Assembly (NCBI GenBank): GCA_963760715.1
Contig: CAVXDY010000003.1
Span: 372,001-436,000, forward strand
Direction of reading: 5' to 3'
Source: CAVXDY01 sp963760715
GTDB taxonomy: Bacteria > Actinomycetota > Thermoleophilia > Miltoncostaeales > Miltoncostaeaceae
Length of the DNA stretch: 64,000 bases
The notes beneath the pieces were generated by a model that had not been told where the DNA came from, did no database searches, and saw only the letters and a list, made by a program, of their open reading frames with translations. The translations under genes and the position numbers were made by a program. This document shows, in pieces, positions 19,714-29,500 of this stretch; position 1 is the first letter of the stretch; each line of letters opens with the position of its first letter.

Positions 19714-20376
19714 TCACCGGCCCATCAGGAGCTCGCGCACCTCGCCCTCGGCGCCGGGCTCGAGGATGGCGAGGACCTGGTCGCCCTCGGCCAGCACGGT
19801 GTCGCCCACGGCGATCACGGCCTTGCCGTCGCGCACCACCGAGATCAGGCGCGAGCCGACCGGCAGGCCGAGGGTCGACACCGACTTCCCCACGCACGGA
19901 CACTTGGGGTCGATCTCGATCTCGATGATCTCCAGGTTCTCGTGGCGCAGGTCGAGCAGGTGGACCACATCGTGCTGCGGTACCTCGTGCTCGATCAGGG
20001 CCATGATCCGCTGGGTCGGGCAGATCGTGGGCGAGACGCCCAGAAGGTCGAAGTGCTCCTGGTTACGCGGGTCGTTGACGCGCGCGATGATCTTCGTGAC
20101 CCCGTAGCGCTCACGGCCGAGCTGGGAGATGACCAGGTTGTCCTCGTCGTCCCCGGTCAGGGCCAGCACGAGGTCGGGGGGCCGGGTCATGCCGGCCCGC
20201 TCGAGCACGTAGAGCTCCGTCCCGTCGCCCTCCACGACCCGATGACCGAACTCGGCCTGCAGGGCGTCCGCCCGCGTCGGCTTGACCTCGACGATCGCCA
20301 CCTCGTGGTTCTTCCCGAGGAGCGTCCGCGTGATGTTGGCCCCCATCTTCCCGCCACCGACCACGATGACGAACAT
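19714..20376 (-). CDS. TrkA/KtrA-type RCK protein (TrkA-N plus TrkA-C)
   Basis: NAD(H)/nucleotide-binding regulatory subunit of potassium transporters. The 220-residue product has the Rossmann start VIVVGGGKMGANITRTLL, the GDGTE and LTGDDEDN motifs and a C-terminal TrkA-C domain (EIEIDPKCPCVGKSVSTLGLPVGSRL...GDTVLAEGDQVLAIL). The ATG at 20376 overlaps the stop of the second TrkA gene by one base (TGATG). No TrkH/KtrB channel gene is adjacent; the partner may be the APC permeases in the same operon. Confidence 0.88.
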   Translation of the reverse strand: MFVIVVGGGKMGANITRTLLGKNHEVAIVEVKPTRADALQAEFGHRVVEGDGTELYVLERAGMTRPPDLVLALTGDDEDNLVISQLGRERYGVTKIIARVNDPRNQEHFDLLGVSPTICPTQRIMALIEHEVPQHDVVHLLDLRHENLEIIEIEIDPKCPCVGKSVSTLGLPVGSRLISVVRDGKAVIAVGDTVLAEGDQVLAILEPGAEGEVRELLMGR

Positions 20377-20798
20377 CAGACCACCCCCTCGTTCGTGCCC
20401 GCCTTCATCGCCCACCCGGTGAGACCGTCGATCGCCATCTTCACCGGAGAGATCACCTGGAAGCCGCGATCGGCGTAGGCGTTCGCCCGCGCCGGGTCCT
20501 GGATCCGCGCGGCCACGTGAGGAACGTGGTAGCGCTCCTTGGCGACCTGTGCCACCACCAGGTTCGTGTTGTCCCCGTCCGTCGCGGCGATCAGCACGTC
20601 GGCGTCCTCGATCCCCGCCTGCTCGAGGACGGCGGTGTCCATGCCGTGGCCGAGCACGACCGGATGGCGCCATTCCTCGCCCAGCCGGTTGAGGTTCTCC
20701 TCCCTGAGCTCGACCACGACGACCTCCCACCCCGAATCGGCCAGGTTGCGCGCGAGGGTGGAGCCGACCCTTCCACAGCCCAATATGACGGCCTTCAT
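20376..20798 (-). CDS. TrkA-N-only RCK protein
   Basis: A 140-residue RCK Rossmann domain (VILGCGRVGSTLARNL; ELREENLNRL; IAATDGDNTNLV) with no TrkA-C domain. With the neighbouring full-length protein it resembles the CeoB/CeoC pair of actinobacteria. It starts with an ATG 7 bases after the stop of the upstream APC permease and is coupled to the next gene. Probably cytoplasmic and membrane-associated. Confidence 0.87.
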   Translation of the reverse strand: MKAVILGCGRVGSTLARNLADSGWEVVVVELREENLNRLGEEWRHPVVLGHGMDTAVLEQAGIEDADVLIAATDGDNTNLVVAQVAKERYHVPHVAARIQDPARANAYADRGFQVISPVKMAIDGLTGWAMKAGTNEGVV

Positions 20799-20805
20799 GA
20801 ATTCA

Positions 20806-22728
20806 TTATCCGCCTTCCTCGTCCGCGAGGACGCCCTCGGGATAGGTGACGACCATCACCTCGATGGGCGCCCGGCGCAGCACCTCGTCGACCGTGGGGC
20901 TGAAGAAGCGCGACTGGCGGCGCCAGCGCGGTGCCGAGCCCAGCACGATCAGGTCGGCGTTGACGGCCTCCGCCTCGTCCAGGACGGCCTGCGCCAGCGA
21001 CCGGGCCCGGACCACGCGGGCGATCACCTCCACGCCCAGATCCTCCGCGATCTCGCGCGCCTCTTCCAGGGCCGCGCGCCCCTCCTCCTCCCCCTCCAGA
21101 TCCGGCGCGTCCAATGGCAGAGACATCGGCACCTTGATGACGTGCACGACGTACACCTGGGCGCCGCCCTCCTCGGCGAGACGGAGGGCAGTGGCCAGCA
21201 CCTCCTGGCCGATCTCGCTCAGCTTCAGCGGGACCAGGATCCGCTGAGCGCCGAACTCGGCGCCGGGGACGAGGTCGGGAACGGCCGGCGTGGCCCGGCC
21301 GAGCAGGCTCTCCCCCGCCGCGCGGCGCGACATCAGATAGACGCCGACGCCGATGGCCAGCCAGATCGGGCCCGCGATCCGAGCGGCCTCGTGGGTGAAG
21401 AGCGCCGCCACCCAGAGGGCCCCGGTGAGGACGGCGCCGATCACCGACGGTATGGGCACGACCGCGCCCCTGATCCGCACTCCCCACGGCACCCGGAAGG
21501 GGCGCTCGAGGTCGGGCTCCCGGATGCGAAGGCGCACCACGGCCACCTGGGCGGCCGTCAGCGCGATGAGCACCCCGAAGCTGTAGAGGCTCGCCAGGAA
21601 CTGCGCCCCGTCGCCCACGGCGTCCGAGATGATGAGGAGGACGCCGGCGATCACGGTGGCGGCGAGGGTGGCCGCCGGCGTGGGCGCGGCCCCGCGCTCG
21701 GGGCGGGCGAAGGCGTGGGGCAGCATCTCGTAGCGGGCCATCGAGAACGCCAGCCGCTCGGCGCCCGCCAGGGAGGTCGCGATCGCCGTCACCAGTACCA
21801 GGGCGGCGCTGAGCCCGATGAAGACCTCCAGGCCCGTGGCCACGCCGTCGGGCAGGTCATCGCCGATGACGGTGGCGATGCCGACCAGCGGGGCCTGGAG
21901 CCAGTCGACGCCGAGGCCGCTGGCCAGGCCGTCGGGCGCGCTCGGGTCGGGCGCCGCGGGGAAGGCCGAGACCCCCACGATCGCCACCAGCAGGTTGACC
22001 ACCACGACGGCGCCGATCCCCACGAACAGGCTCCGGGGGAGCGTGCGGCCCGGCTCGCGCGCCTCGGCGACGAAGTTGGTGACCGTCTCGAGACCGGTGT
22101 AGGCCAGCGTCGCCAGCGACAGCGCCAGGGCGATCGAGCCCCACGACGGCGCGGTGCCGATGTCGACCCCCACGCTGAGGGAGTCGGACGAGAACACCAG
22201 CGCGAACCCGAGCACCGACAGCAGCAGCCATGCGAAGAGGGCGATCGCGGCCGAGACGACCGCCACCTTCAGGAGCCGCTGTCCGCGCAGGACGCGCCGC
22301 AGGCCCGCCAGCGTGGCGATGACGGCGATCGCCGCGATCGCGTCCCAGGGCCGGTCGGCCAGCCCGTCCCACCCGAAGGCCTCGCCCACGTAGTGCGGCA
22401 CGAAGAGCGCCGCCAGCGAGATGACGACGAGGTAGTCGAGGAAGAGCACCCAGCCGGTGACGAACCCCGCGGGATCGCTGAAGGCGCGCCGCACGAAGGT
22501 GGCGGCGCCGCCCGCCTCGGGGACCGCCGCGACGCCCTCGGCGTAGGAGAGCGTGACCACCAGGATCAGGATCCCGACCGCGAGCAGCACCCAGGGGGTC
22601 AGGCCCAGGGCGTAGAACGCCACGATGCCGAGCGCGAAGACCAGCGAGGAGCCGGTCTCGCCGTAGGCGACCAGGGACAGCGAGCGAGCGCGCAGGAAGC
22701 GCGCCGGGACGGTCAGCCTCCGCGCCAC
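20806..22728 (-). CDS. APC-superfamily permease with C-terminal UspA domain (KimA-like architecture)
   Basis: A 640-residue protein: about twelve membrane helices (residues 15-480; SLSLVAYGETGSSLVFALG at the first helix, SYAEGVAAVPEAGGA, LETVTNFVAEAREPGR) followed by a cytoplasmic universal-stress-protein domain (RILVPLKLSEIGQEVLATAL ... ADLIVLGSAPRW). Twelve helices plus a Usp-like domain is the layout of the potassium importer KimA, although many such proteins are annotated as amino-acid permeases. Its co-transcription with two TrkA-type proteins favours cation transport. Its start overlaps the small membrane protein gene by 16 bases. Confidence 0.82.
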   Translation of the reverse strand: MARRLTVPARFLRARSLSLVAYGETGSSLVFALGIVAFYALGLTPWVLLAVGILILVVTLSYAEGVAAVPEAGGAATFVRRAFSDPAGFVTGWVLFLDYLVVISLAALFVPHYVGEAFGWDGLADRPWDAIAAIAVIATLAGLRRVLRGQRLLKVAVVSAAIALFAWLLLSVLGFALVFSSDSLSVGVDIGTAPSWGSIALALSLATLAYTGLETVTNFVAEAREPGRTLPRSLFVGIGAVVVVNLLVAIVGVSAFPAAPDPSAPDGLASGLGVDWLQAPLVGIATVIGDDLPDGVATGLEVFIGLSAALVLVTAIATSLAGAERLAFSMARYEMLPHAFARPERGAAPTPAATLAATVIAGVLLIISDAVGDGAQFLASLYSFGVLIALTAAQVAVVRLRIREPDLERPFRVPWGVRIRGAVVPIPSVIGAVLTGALWVAALFTHEAARIAGPIWLAIGVGVYLMSRRAAGESLLGRATPAVPDLVPGAEFGAQRILVPLKLSEIGQEVLATALRLAEEGGAQVYVVHVIKVPMSLPLDAPDLEGEEEGRAALEEAREIAEDLGVEVIARVVRARSLAQAVLDEAEAVNADLIVLGSAPRWRRQSRFFSPTVDEVLRRAPIEVMVVTYPEGVLADEEGG

Positions 22729-22895
22729 GGCCGCAGCAGGTAGATGCGGAGGGCCCCGCCCACGATCATCAGGCCTCCCAGCAGCAGCCCGAGGCCGCCG
22801 CCCACGCCGGCGGCCACGGTCCGGGCGACGACCGCGACGCCCAGGACCACGACGACCACCGCCAGGGCCAGCGGGACGGTGCGCGCAGCCCTCAC
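22713..22895 (-). CDS. Small two-helix membrane protein
   Basis: A 60-residue hydrophobic protein with two membrane helices (VPLALAVVVVVLGVAVVA and GLGLLLGGLMIVGGALRIYLL) and a basic C-terminus. The GTG at 22895 overlaps the stop of the upstream permease (GTGA), and its end overlaps the start of the downstream permease, so it is wedged between the two transporters. It could be a small accessory subunit. No family was recognised. Confidence 0.65.
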   Translation of the reverse strand: MRAARTVPLALAVVVVVLGVAVVARTVAAGVGGGLGLLLGGLMIVGGALRIYLLRPWRGG

Positions 22896-24805
22896 GCCGC
22901 GACCTTCGGGCCGGTCACCTTGGAGCCCGCCACCAGGACCCGCGAGGGGCTGTTCTTCAGCACGTACCTGGTGGTGGAGCCGAAGATCGGCGCCCGCCGG
23001 CCGAGCCCGCGCCGCCTCGCGCCGATCACCACCAGCTCGGCCTCGCGCGCGACGGCGTTCGCGACGATCGCCGGCCCGGCGCTGCGGGCGCGCTCGAGCC
23101 GGGTGACCGCGCGCACCCCGTAGCTCTCCACCAGGGCCCGGGCATCATCGAGCAGGTCGTCGGCCTCCCGCTCGGCCGAGGGCAGCTCGGCGGTGAGCGG
23201 GAGTTCCATCGGCACCTCCAGCACGTGGACGATCGCCACCGTGGAGCGGCGCTCGGCCGCCAGGACCGCGGCCGCGACCAGTGCCTCCTCCGACTCCGAC
23301 GAGCGCGTGACCGGCACGATGATCTCGCGGTACTCGATCTGCAGCTCCGGCCCCAGCACCAGCGCGGGCGCGCGCACGGTCTCCATCACGGAGATCCCGA
23401 GGACCCGCCTGCGGTAGACGACGTAGGCGGCGAAGCCGACCACCAGCCACGTGAGCCCGGCCCAGCGGGTGAGCGGCTCCTGCCACACCACGACGAGCCA
23501 GGCCAGGCCCGTGCCGAGGCCGCCGAAGACCGCGAACAGCGGCCAGTCGATGCCGCGGAACCGCATGTTGGGCCGCGCGCGGTAGACCAGCTCCTCATCG
23601 CGTTTTCGCACCCGCAGGGTCACCAGCGAGACGTGCGCGATGGTGAACGAGAGCATCGCCCCGAACGAGTAGATCGTGCCGAGGAAGGCGGTCTGACCCG
23701 GGAGCAGGGCGATGATCGAGGCCACGCCCGCGAACAGGACGAGGGCGAGCCACGGCGTCTTGAAGCGCGGGTGCAATCGCCGGAAGCGCTCCGGCAACTG
23801 CCGGTAGCTGGCCATCGAGTAGCTGATCCGCGACGCGCCGATCACCCCGGCGTTGGCGGCGATGAAGAGGATGGTGGCCGCCAGCAGACCCACGTAGATC
23901 TCGAGCCCCGACAGCAGGCGGCCCTCGACCCCCAGGTTGTCCACCAGCCCCAGGACCGGGTCGTTCGCGAAGCCGCCGTCCTCCGGGGGGAGCCCCAGGG
24001 GCGTCTGGTAGCCGTCCGGGCCCAGCGTCACGGGCAGCGCCGAGAGCGCGATGGCCGGCAGGGTGAAGTAGATGGCGTACACGGCGACCGCCACCATGCG
24101 AATGGCCTTCGGGATGTCGCGCGAGGGATCGCGCGCCTCCTCGGAGAGGTTCGAGATCGTCTCGATCCCGGTGTAGGCGATCATCGCGACCGGGATCGCC
24201 AGGAAGAAGCTGCTCCACGTGGGGGCGATGCCGAGGTCCACGTTGTTCACGAGGATGGTGGGCGAGAAGATGAGCACGAAGCCCAGGAGCACCAGGAGCG
24301 CCTGGGTGGCGAAGTCGATGACCGCCAGCAGCACGTTGAGCTTGGCCGCCTCCTTGACGCCCACGATGTTGATCGCCACGAGCAGGACGATCACCGCGGC
24401 GCCCACGATCACGTCCCACGGGTTCTGCTTGAGGGGCGCCCAGAAGATCGACAGGTAGTGCGGCACGAAGAACGCCGAGATGGCGATCGTGATGACGTAG
24501 TTGAGGAGCTGGGCCCAGGCGGCCCCGAAGCTCACCAGCTCGTTGAAGGCGTGGCGCGCGAAGCTGGCCGAGCCGCCGGCCTCGGGGTAGCGCACGGTCC
24601 CCTCGGCGTAGGTCGCGGCCGTGGCGGCGAAGATGACGCCGGCGATGAGGAACACGATCGGCGTGAGCCCCAGGGCCAGGGCCGCCGTGACGCCGAGCGC
24701 GTAGTAGATCGACGAGCCCACGTTTCCGTAGGCGGTGGCGAACAGCGCCGGCGCGCCGAGCACCCGCTCGAGCCCCTGCTGCTGGCGGCGGCGGCGAGGC
24801 GGCAC
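22892..24805 (-). CDS. APC-superfamily permease with C-terminal UspA domain (second copy)
   Basis: A 637-residue protein of the same design as its neighbour: about twelve helices (AYGNVGSSIYYALG, TYAEGTVRYPEAGGSASFARHAF, YTGIETISNLSEEARDPSR) and a UspA domain (EIIVPVTRSSESEEALV ... AELVVIGARRRGLGRRAP). The two copies are clearly diverged, so they may differ in substrate or form a heteromer. The start is a GTG at 24805. As first gene of a five-gene overlapping operon with two TrkA-type proteins, a role in K+ or other ion homeostasis is likely but not proven; an amino-acid substrate remains possible. Confidence 0.82.
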   Translation of the reverse strand: MPPRRRRQQQGLERVLGAPALFATAYGNVGSSIYYALGVTAALALGLTPIVFLIAGVIFAATAATYAEGTVRYPEAGGSASFARHAFNELVSFGAAWAQLLNYVITIAISAFFVPHYLSIFWAPLKQNPWDVIVGAAVIVLLVAINIVGVKEAAKLNVLLAVIDFATQALLVLLGFVLIFSPTILVNNVDLGIAPTWSSFFLAIPVAMIAYTGIETISNLSEEARDPSRDIPKAIRMVAVAVYAIYFTLPAIALSALPVTLGPDGYQTPLGLPPEDGGFANDPVLGLVDNLGVEGRLLSGLEIYVGLLAATILFIAANAGVIGASRISYSMASYRQLPERFRRLHPRFKTPWLALVLFAGVASIIALLPGQTAFLGTIYSFGAMLSFTIAHVSLVTLRVRKRDEELVYRARPNMRFRGIDWPLFAVFGGLGTGLAWLVVVWQEPLTRWAGLTWLVVGFAAYVVYRRRVLGISVMETVRAPALVLGPELQIEYREIIVPVTRSSESEEALVAAAVLAAERRSTVAIVHVLEVPMELPLTAELPSAEREADDLLDDARALVESYGVRAVTRLERARSAGPAIVANAVAREAELVVIGARRRGLGRRAPIFGSTTRYVLKNSPSRVLVAGSKVTGPKVAA

Positions 24806-24853
24806 GCGGGTACCCTACGGTGCGCCGATCCCGAGTCCCCCCTCGAGGAGGGC

Positions 24854-24964
24854 TCAGCGAAGCGGGTCGAGCCCGAGCCCACCCACGAACTCTTGGCGTT
24901 CCTCCTCGATCATCCGCCCGAGGATCCGCAAGCGCTCTTTCGGCATGCGCAGTGAATACCCCAT
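24854..24964 (-). CDS. Possible 36-residue small ORF upstream of the permease operon
   Basis: An ATG at 24964 opens 36 codons (MGYSLRMPKERLRIL ... LGLDPLR) with a helical, charged middle (RMIEEERQEF) and normal third-position GC. It ends 48 bases before the permease start. There is no convincing ribosome binding site, so translation is doubtful. It could be a leader peptide or chance. The rest of the 24806-25044 gap shows only a GC-rich imperfect palindrome (CCCCCCTCGAGGAGGG) near 24838. Confidence 0.3.
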   Translation of the reverse strand: MGYSLRMPKERLRILGRMIEEERQEFVGGLGLDPLR

Positions 24965-25044
24965 TCGCCGGGCCGGGCAACTCCACGAGCTCGCACCCTC
25001 GGGCGGGCGTGACGCCCCGGCGGCTGAGGGCTTAGGCTCGACCG

Positions 25045-26352
25045 ATGGCGCGCCTTGTGGTGATCCTGACGCTGGCCGCCGCGGCGGCCGTGCCGGCGGC
25101 GGCCTCGGCCGCCGCGCCCTGGCAGCCGCCGGTCGCGCTCTCCTCTCGGGCCGGGCCGCTCACCCCCGGCCCCCAGGTGGCCGTGGCACGCAACGGGGCG
25201 GTCGCCGTGACGTGGCTCCAGGCCGTCGGCGAGCTGGGCCTGACCAACACGGTCGAGGTCGCCCGGCGGGCGCGGCCGGCCGGGAGCTTCCAGCCGCCCC
25301 TCGAGCTGGACCGCCTCGAGGGCCTCACGCAGGGCCCCGTGGTGTCGCTGGCCGCCGACGGGTCGGGCACGGCGGCCTGGGTGCGCGAGCGGCGGCCCTG
25401 GATCACGCGGGTGCCCCCCTCCGGGCCCGCCACCGCCGTCGCCACCGTGCCGGGCGACGGCATCGCGGAGGACCTGTCGGTCGGGGTGGACCGCACCGGC
25501 ACCGCGATCCTGCTCTTCACGGAGCGCGACTTCCCCGCGACCTCGCCCCTGCGGACCGTCGAGGTGGCCGAGCGCCCCGCCGGCTCGGTCGCGGTCTCGG
25601 CGCCGCTGGTGCTGAGCGTCCCCGGATCGACCGAGCCCGCCCTGGCGGTGGCGCCCGACGGGCGGGCGGTGGCCGCCTGGATCGGCCCCGACCATGCGGT
25701 GTGGGCGGCGTCCCGCGATCCGGCGGCCGCGTGGCAGCCGGCGGTGCGCATCTCGGGGCCCGGGCCGGCGCGCGGCGTCGCGGTGGCCATCGGCGAGCTG
25801 GGCGACGCCGCCGTGTCGTGGTTCGAGAGGGCCCCGATGGTGGCGCTGCGCGCGCGCGACGGATCGTGGTCCCCCGCCGAGGCCGTGGCTACCGCCGCGC
25901 CCCTGCCCCCGGGCGCGCCGACGGCCGTGGCCATCGCTCCGCTCGGCGACGCCGTGGCCGTCGCGTGGCGCGAGTCGCCCGCCCCGCTCACCATGAAGGT
26001 CGCCTGGCGCGCCGACCCCGCCCGCCCCTGGCGGGTGAGCCCCATCGCCCGCGCCGCGGGTCGCCGCAACGTCGGGCCGCCGAGGCTGGTGATGGCGCGC
26101 TCGGGGGACGCCCTGGTGCTGTGGACGCACCCGCTCGCGGGCGGCTCGCAGATCCGCGCGCGCCGCGTTCCGCGAGGGGGCCCTCTGGGTCCGGTGGAGC
26201 GCGTCTCGACGGGCTCGGGCCCACGGCTCTTCCCGTCGGTGGCCATCGGCACGGGCGGCACGATCACGGCCGCCTGGGTCGCGCGGCAGCCCTCGTCCCC
26301 CCACGCGACGCTGCGGTTCGTCGCCTCCACCCGGCGGGCCATCCTTCCATGA
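25045..26352 (+). CDS. Secreted beta-propeller-like repeat protein
   Basis: A 435-residue protein with a signal peptide (MARLVVILTLAAAAAVPAAASAAA). The mature part consists of repeats of about 50 residues with the pattern [A]VAxxxxGxAVxxW (for example PQVAVARNGAVAVTWL, VVSLAADGSGTAAWV, ALAVAPDGRAVAAWI, VAIGELGDAAVSWF), which suggests a six- or seven-bladed beta-propeller. Function unknown; probably extracellular. The stop overlaps the ATG of the haemoglobin remnant (ATGA). Confidence 0.75.
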   Translation: MARLVVILTLAAAAAVPAAASAAAPWQPPVALSSRAGPLTPGPQVAVARNGAVAVTWLQAVGELGLTNTVEVARRARPAGSFQPPLELDRLEGLTQGPVVSLAADGSGTAAWVRERRPWITRVPPSGPATAVATVPGDGIAEDLSVGVDRTGTAILLFTERDFPATSPLRTVEVAERPAGSVAVSAPLVLSVPGSTEPALAVAPDGRAVAAWIGPDHAVWAASRDPAAAWQPAVRISGPGPARGVAVAIGELGDAAVSWFERAPMVALRARDGSWSPAEAVATAAPLPPGAPTAVAIAPLGDAVAVAWRESPAPLTMKVAWRADPARPWRVSPIARAAGRRNVGPPRLVMARSGDALVLWTHPLAGGSQIRARRVPRGGPLGPVERVSTGSGPRLFPSVAIGTGGTITAAWVARQPSSPHATLRFVASTRRAILP

Positions 26353-26561
26353 CCGACACGCCCCCCGACTCGCCGCCGACGCTCTACGAGTGGGCGGGAG
26401 GGCGCCCCGGGCTCGAGCGGATGCTCGACGCCTTCGACGACCGGGTGGAGGGCGACGACCTGATCGCGCCCCTCTTCCCCGGCGGCGTCGGCGCCGAGCA
26501 CCGCCGGAACGTGACCACCTGGTGGTGCGAGGTGTCCGGAGGGCCGGCCGACCGCCCCTGA
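26349..26561 (+). pseudogene. N-terminal fragment of a group II truncated haemoglobin
   Basis: The 70-residue frame matches the start of truncated haemoglobins (TLYEWAGGRPGLERML, then DLIAPLFPGG and a WxxEVxGGP motif as WWCEVSGGPADRP) but stops there. A complete group II globin is about 120-140 residues, so the E-F-G-H helices with the proximal histidine are missing. Only 22 bases separate the stop from the end of the convergent regulator gene. No continuation is visible in the other frames, so a deletion rather than a frameshift is likely. Confidence 0.7.
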
Positions 26562-26583
26562 ACCACCCCACAATGACGAGCCG

Positions 26584-29500
26584 TCAGGCGACCGCCGCGT
26601 CCGCCGCCTTCCAATCGACCAGGTAGATCCGGTGGCGGCCCGCCAGGCCCTTGAGCGGGATCTCCCGGCCGCGATCGAGGCGAAGGGGACTGGAGCTGCC
26701 GAGTTGATCGCGGACGGCCTCCGACACGGCGATCTGCCCGCCCTCGGCGCTTGCGGCGATCCGTGCCGCGACCATCACGGAGCGCCCGAACAGATCGTCG
26801 CCCTCACGGACGGCCTCACCGGAATGCAGGCCCACCCGCACGGCGAGGCGTTCGTCGGCCGACGCCGCGCGGTCGAGGGCGAGCGCGCGCTGAAGGGCGA
26901 TCGCACAGGCCACTCCGGAGCCGGCGGTCGGGAAGGCAAGCATGAAACCGTCGCCCTGGGCCTTCACCTCCCGGCCGCCGTGCGCCCGCACCTGAGCGCG
27001 AACGATCGCGTCGTGTCCCCGGATCACGTCCATCCAGCGGTCGTCGCCGAGCCGCTCCGCGAGAGGCGTCGAGCCCTCGATGTCGGTGAACATGATCGTC
27101 ACGGCCCCATCCGGCTCCCGGTCCAGGTAGTCGTCCGCGGCCCCGGGGTCACGGCCGGCGAGCAGGTCCGCGTACAGCGCCCGTGTCAGGGGGCTGGGCT
27201 GCGCGTCGAAGGACTGCCGGAGCACGACGCGGCACGCGTGGTACTGGCGGAGGGCGGACGGGCGGTCCCCCGCCGCCGCATAGGCCCGCATCAGCCGGCG
27301 GTGGTGAGTCTCCCGGTCTGGTTGGAGCGCCACGAGCTGCTCGCACCGGGTCACCGCCGCCCAGCGCTCGCCCCCGGCGACGAGCTCGTCGGCGAGTGCC
27401 TCCAAGACGCGCCCGAGCACGCCCACCAGTTGGAATCGGAGGTTCTCCGACCACGCGGCGCCGGGCCACTCCGGATAGAGCGGCCCACGGTAGGCCCCCT
27501 CGACCGCCGCCAGCCCGGCGGCCCGACCCTCGCCGGGCTCGCGCGCCAGCGCCCCGCGCGCCCGCTCCAGGAAGCGGGTCACGTCCCAGTCGTCGTCCGG
27601 GCGGAGGCTCAGGGACAGGTCGGTGTCGGTCACCACCACCACCGACTCCTCGGGGGTGTCCTCGATCTCCGGCTCGAGTGCGCGCCGCAGCCCTCGCACG
27701 GCGTCCGACAGTCGGCGCCGTGCTCGTTCGGGGGGAACGTCCGGCCAGAGCCATTCCGCCATCTGGGCCCTCGCCACCGGAGCGCCCGCGCAGAGGAGCG
27801 CCGCGAGGAGCCTTCGCGCCCCGTCGGATCCGAAGGCGGCCGCCGGGATCGGCACGTCGCCGCGAAGGGCGCTGAAGCCGCCGAGGCCTCCCAGCCGCAA
27901 TGGTGGCCGCGCCGCTCGAAGGCGGCGCCGGCCGGCCCGAGCCGCGCGTCGGACGGACTCGTCGGGGTCGCGCAGCAGGCCCTCGAGGACGGAGGGGTCT
28001 CCGCCGGTTGCCTCGCCGGCCGCCGCGGCCAGCTCCGCCCGCGCCGTCGGTGGTGCGGTGATCAGCAGCGGGGCGCAGGCCGACAGCAACGGATCCGCGC
28101 GGGCGGTGATCACCTGACGCGTTGCGCCGGGCGGGCCCAGGCCGGCGCGCAGCGCATGGGCCAGGACCGGAGCCAGTGTCACGGGGTCGCCCGCGGCCCA
28201 TAGGGAGGCCAGCCCCTCTCGCGATGAGAGCTCCAGCGTGCTCGCGATCCGCCTGTCGCGTTCGCTCCCGTCGGGCAGGGTCAGGGACAGAGCCGCGCCG
28301 GCCCGGAGGCGGCCCAACGGCGAGCGGGCGGCCTCGGCCGCCGCGTCGGCCTCCCGCGCCATCGCCAGAGCCAGATCGCCGAGTCCGATCGTCCACGCGG
28401 CAAGCGCGAGATCGGCGAGGATCAGGGCTTGCTGGAAGGCGTAACCCATGCGGGCCAGCTGCTCCCGGGTCTTCGCGATCAGTCGCTGCGCCTCCTCGAT
28501 ATCCCCCATCGACGCGGCCAGCCGCGCCGCAACCGACTCGTACCGATACCGGTAGGTGGACAGCTCGATGCCCTCCACCGTGGCTCGTGCAAGGGGCAGT
28601 AAGCGCTCGACCTCCGCCCAGCGCCCGAGGCCCGCGAGCGCGGCGACACGGATCCACGCGTGCACCCTCCGGGCACGCCTCGCGTGCCAGCGAGGCGTCA
28701 CCACCTCGAGCGCATCCGCCTCGACAAGGGCCTCCTCGAATCGGTTCAGATCGTTGAGGATGAGCGCTCGGAAGGCTCTCGCGTACGTCCCCTGCGCCTC
28801 GGCGTCCGGCCAGTGGGCGGATCGGGTCTCCGCGACCACGTCGCTCAGGTGGTCGAGCGCGGCGACGCTCCGACCCTGAGGATGATCGAGAAAGAGCGCG
28901 GCCACGGACGCGGCGAACACCTCGAGCTCCCGGTTCCCCCTCGCGCCAGGACCGCCGAGGGCCACGGCGACGATCTCTCGGCCCTCCGCGTAGCGGCACG
29001 CATGCCCATACCGGCTGGCGAGCGCCACCAGCAGCGCCGGGCGGGTCGGCGTGTCAGGGTCGAGCATGGGCAGGAACCGCTCGACGATGTCGAGCCCCTC
29101 CTGGTGCGGCGCGCCGGCGGAGATCATCGCGAGGACGAGCCGCGTCAGCACCACCGCAGCTCGGGCGTGCTCGCCGCGAGCGATGAGCTGGAGGGCGGCG
29201 TCCTCGGCCGCGGCGAACGCCCGCTCGAACTCGACCCGCTCGACGAGGAGACCGGCATGCGCCAGGACGAGCCCGGGGCGGTTGGTCCGAAGGGCGTCGG
29301 GGATCCGCTCGAGCCATTCGGCGAGCGTCGCCATCTCGGGGGTGTCGAGCATCGCCTCGGCCACCGGCTCGAGCAGCTCGGCGGCCGCCGCGTGATCTCC
29401 GGCCTCCAGCAGGTGGTTGACCGCCTCGGGTACCTGGCCGAGCGCCCGATACGCCTCGGCCGCGCGCCGGTGCAGCACCGCGGCCGCCGACCGGTCCGAC

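Noticed and set aside
20539..22743. 734-codon open frame on the plus strand
   Set aside because: Antisense to the permease-UspA gene, which has clear helices and motifs; the plus-strand product is Arg/Asp/His-rich without any domain.
24806..25044. c-di-AMP (ydaO-type) riboswitch upstream of the KimA-like permeases
   Set aside because: I looked for it because of the architecture but saw no stretch resembling the conserved core.
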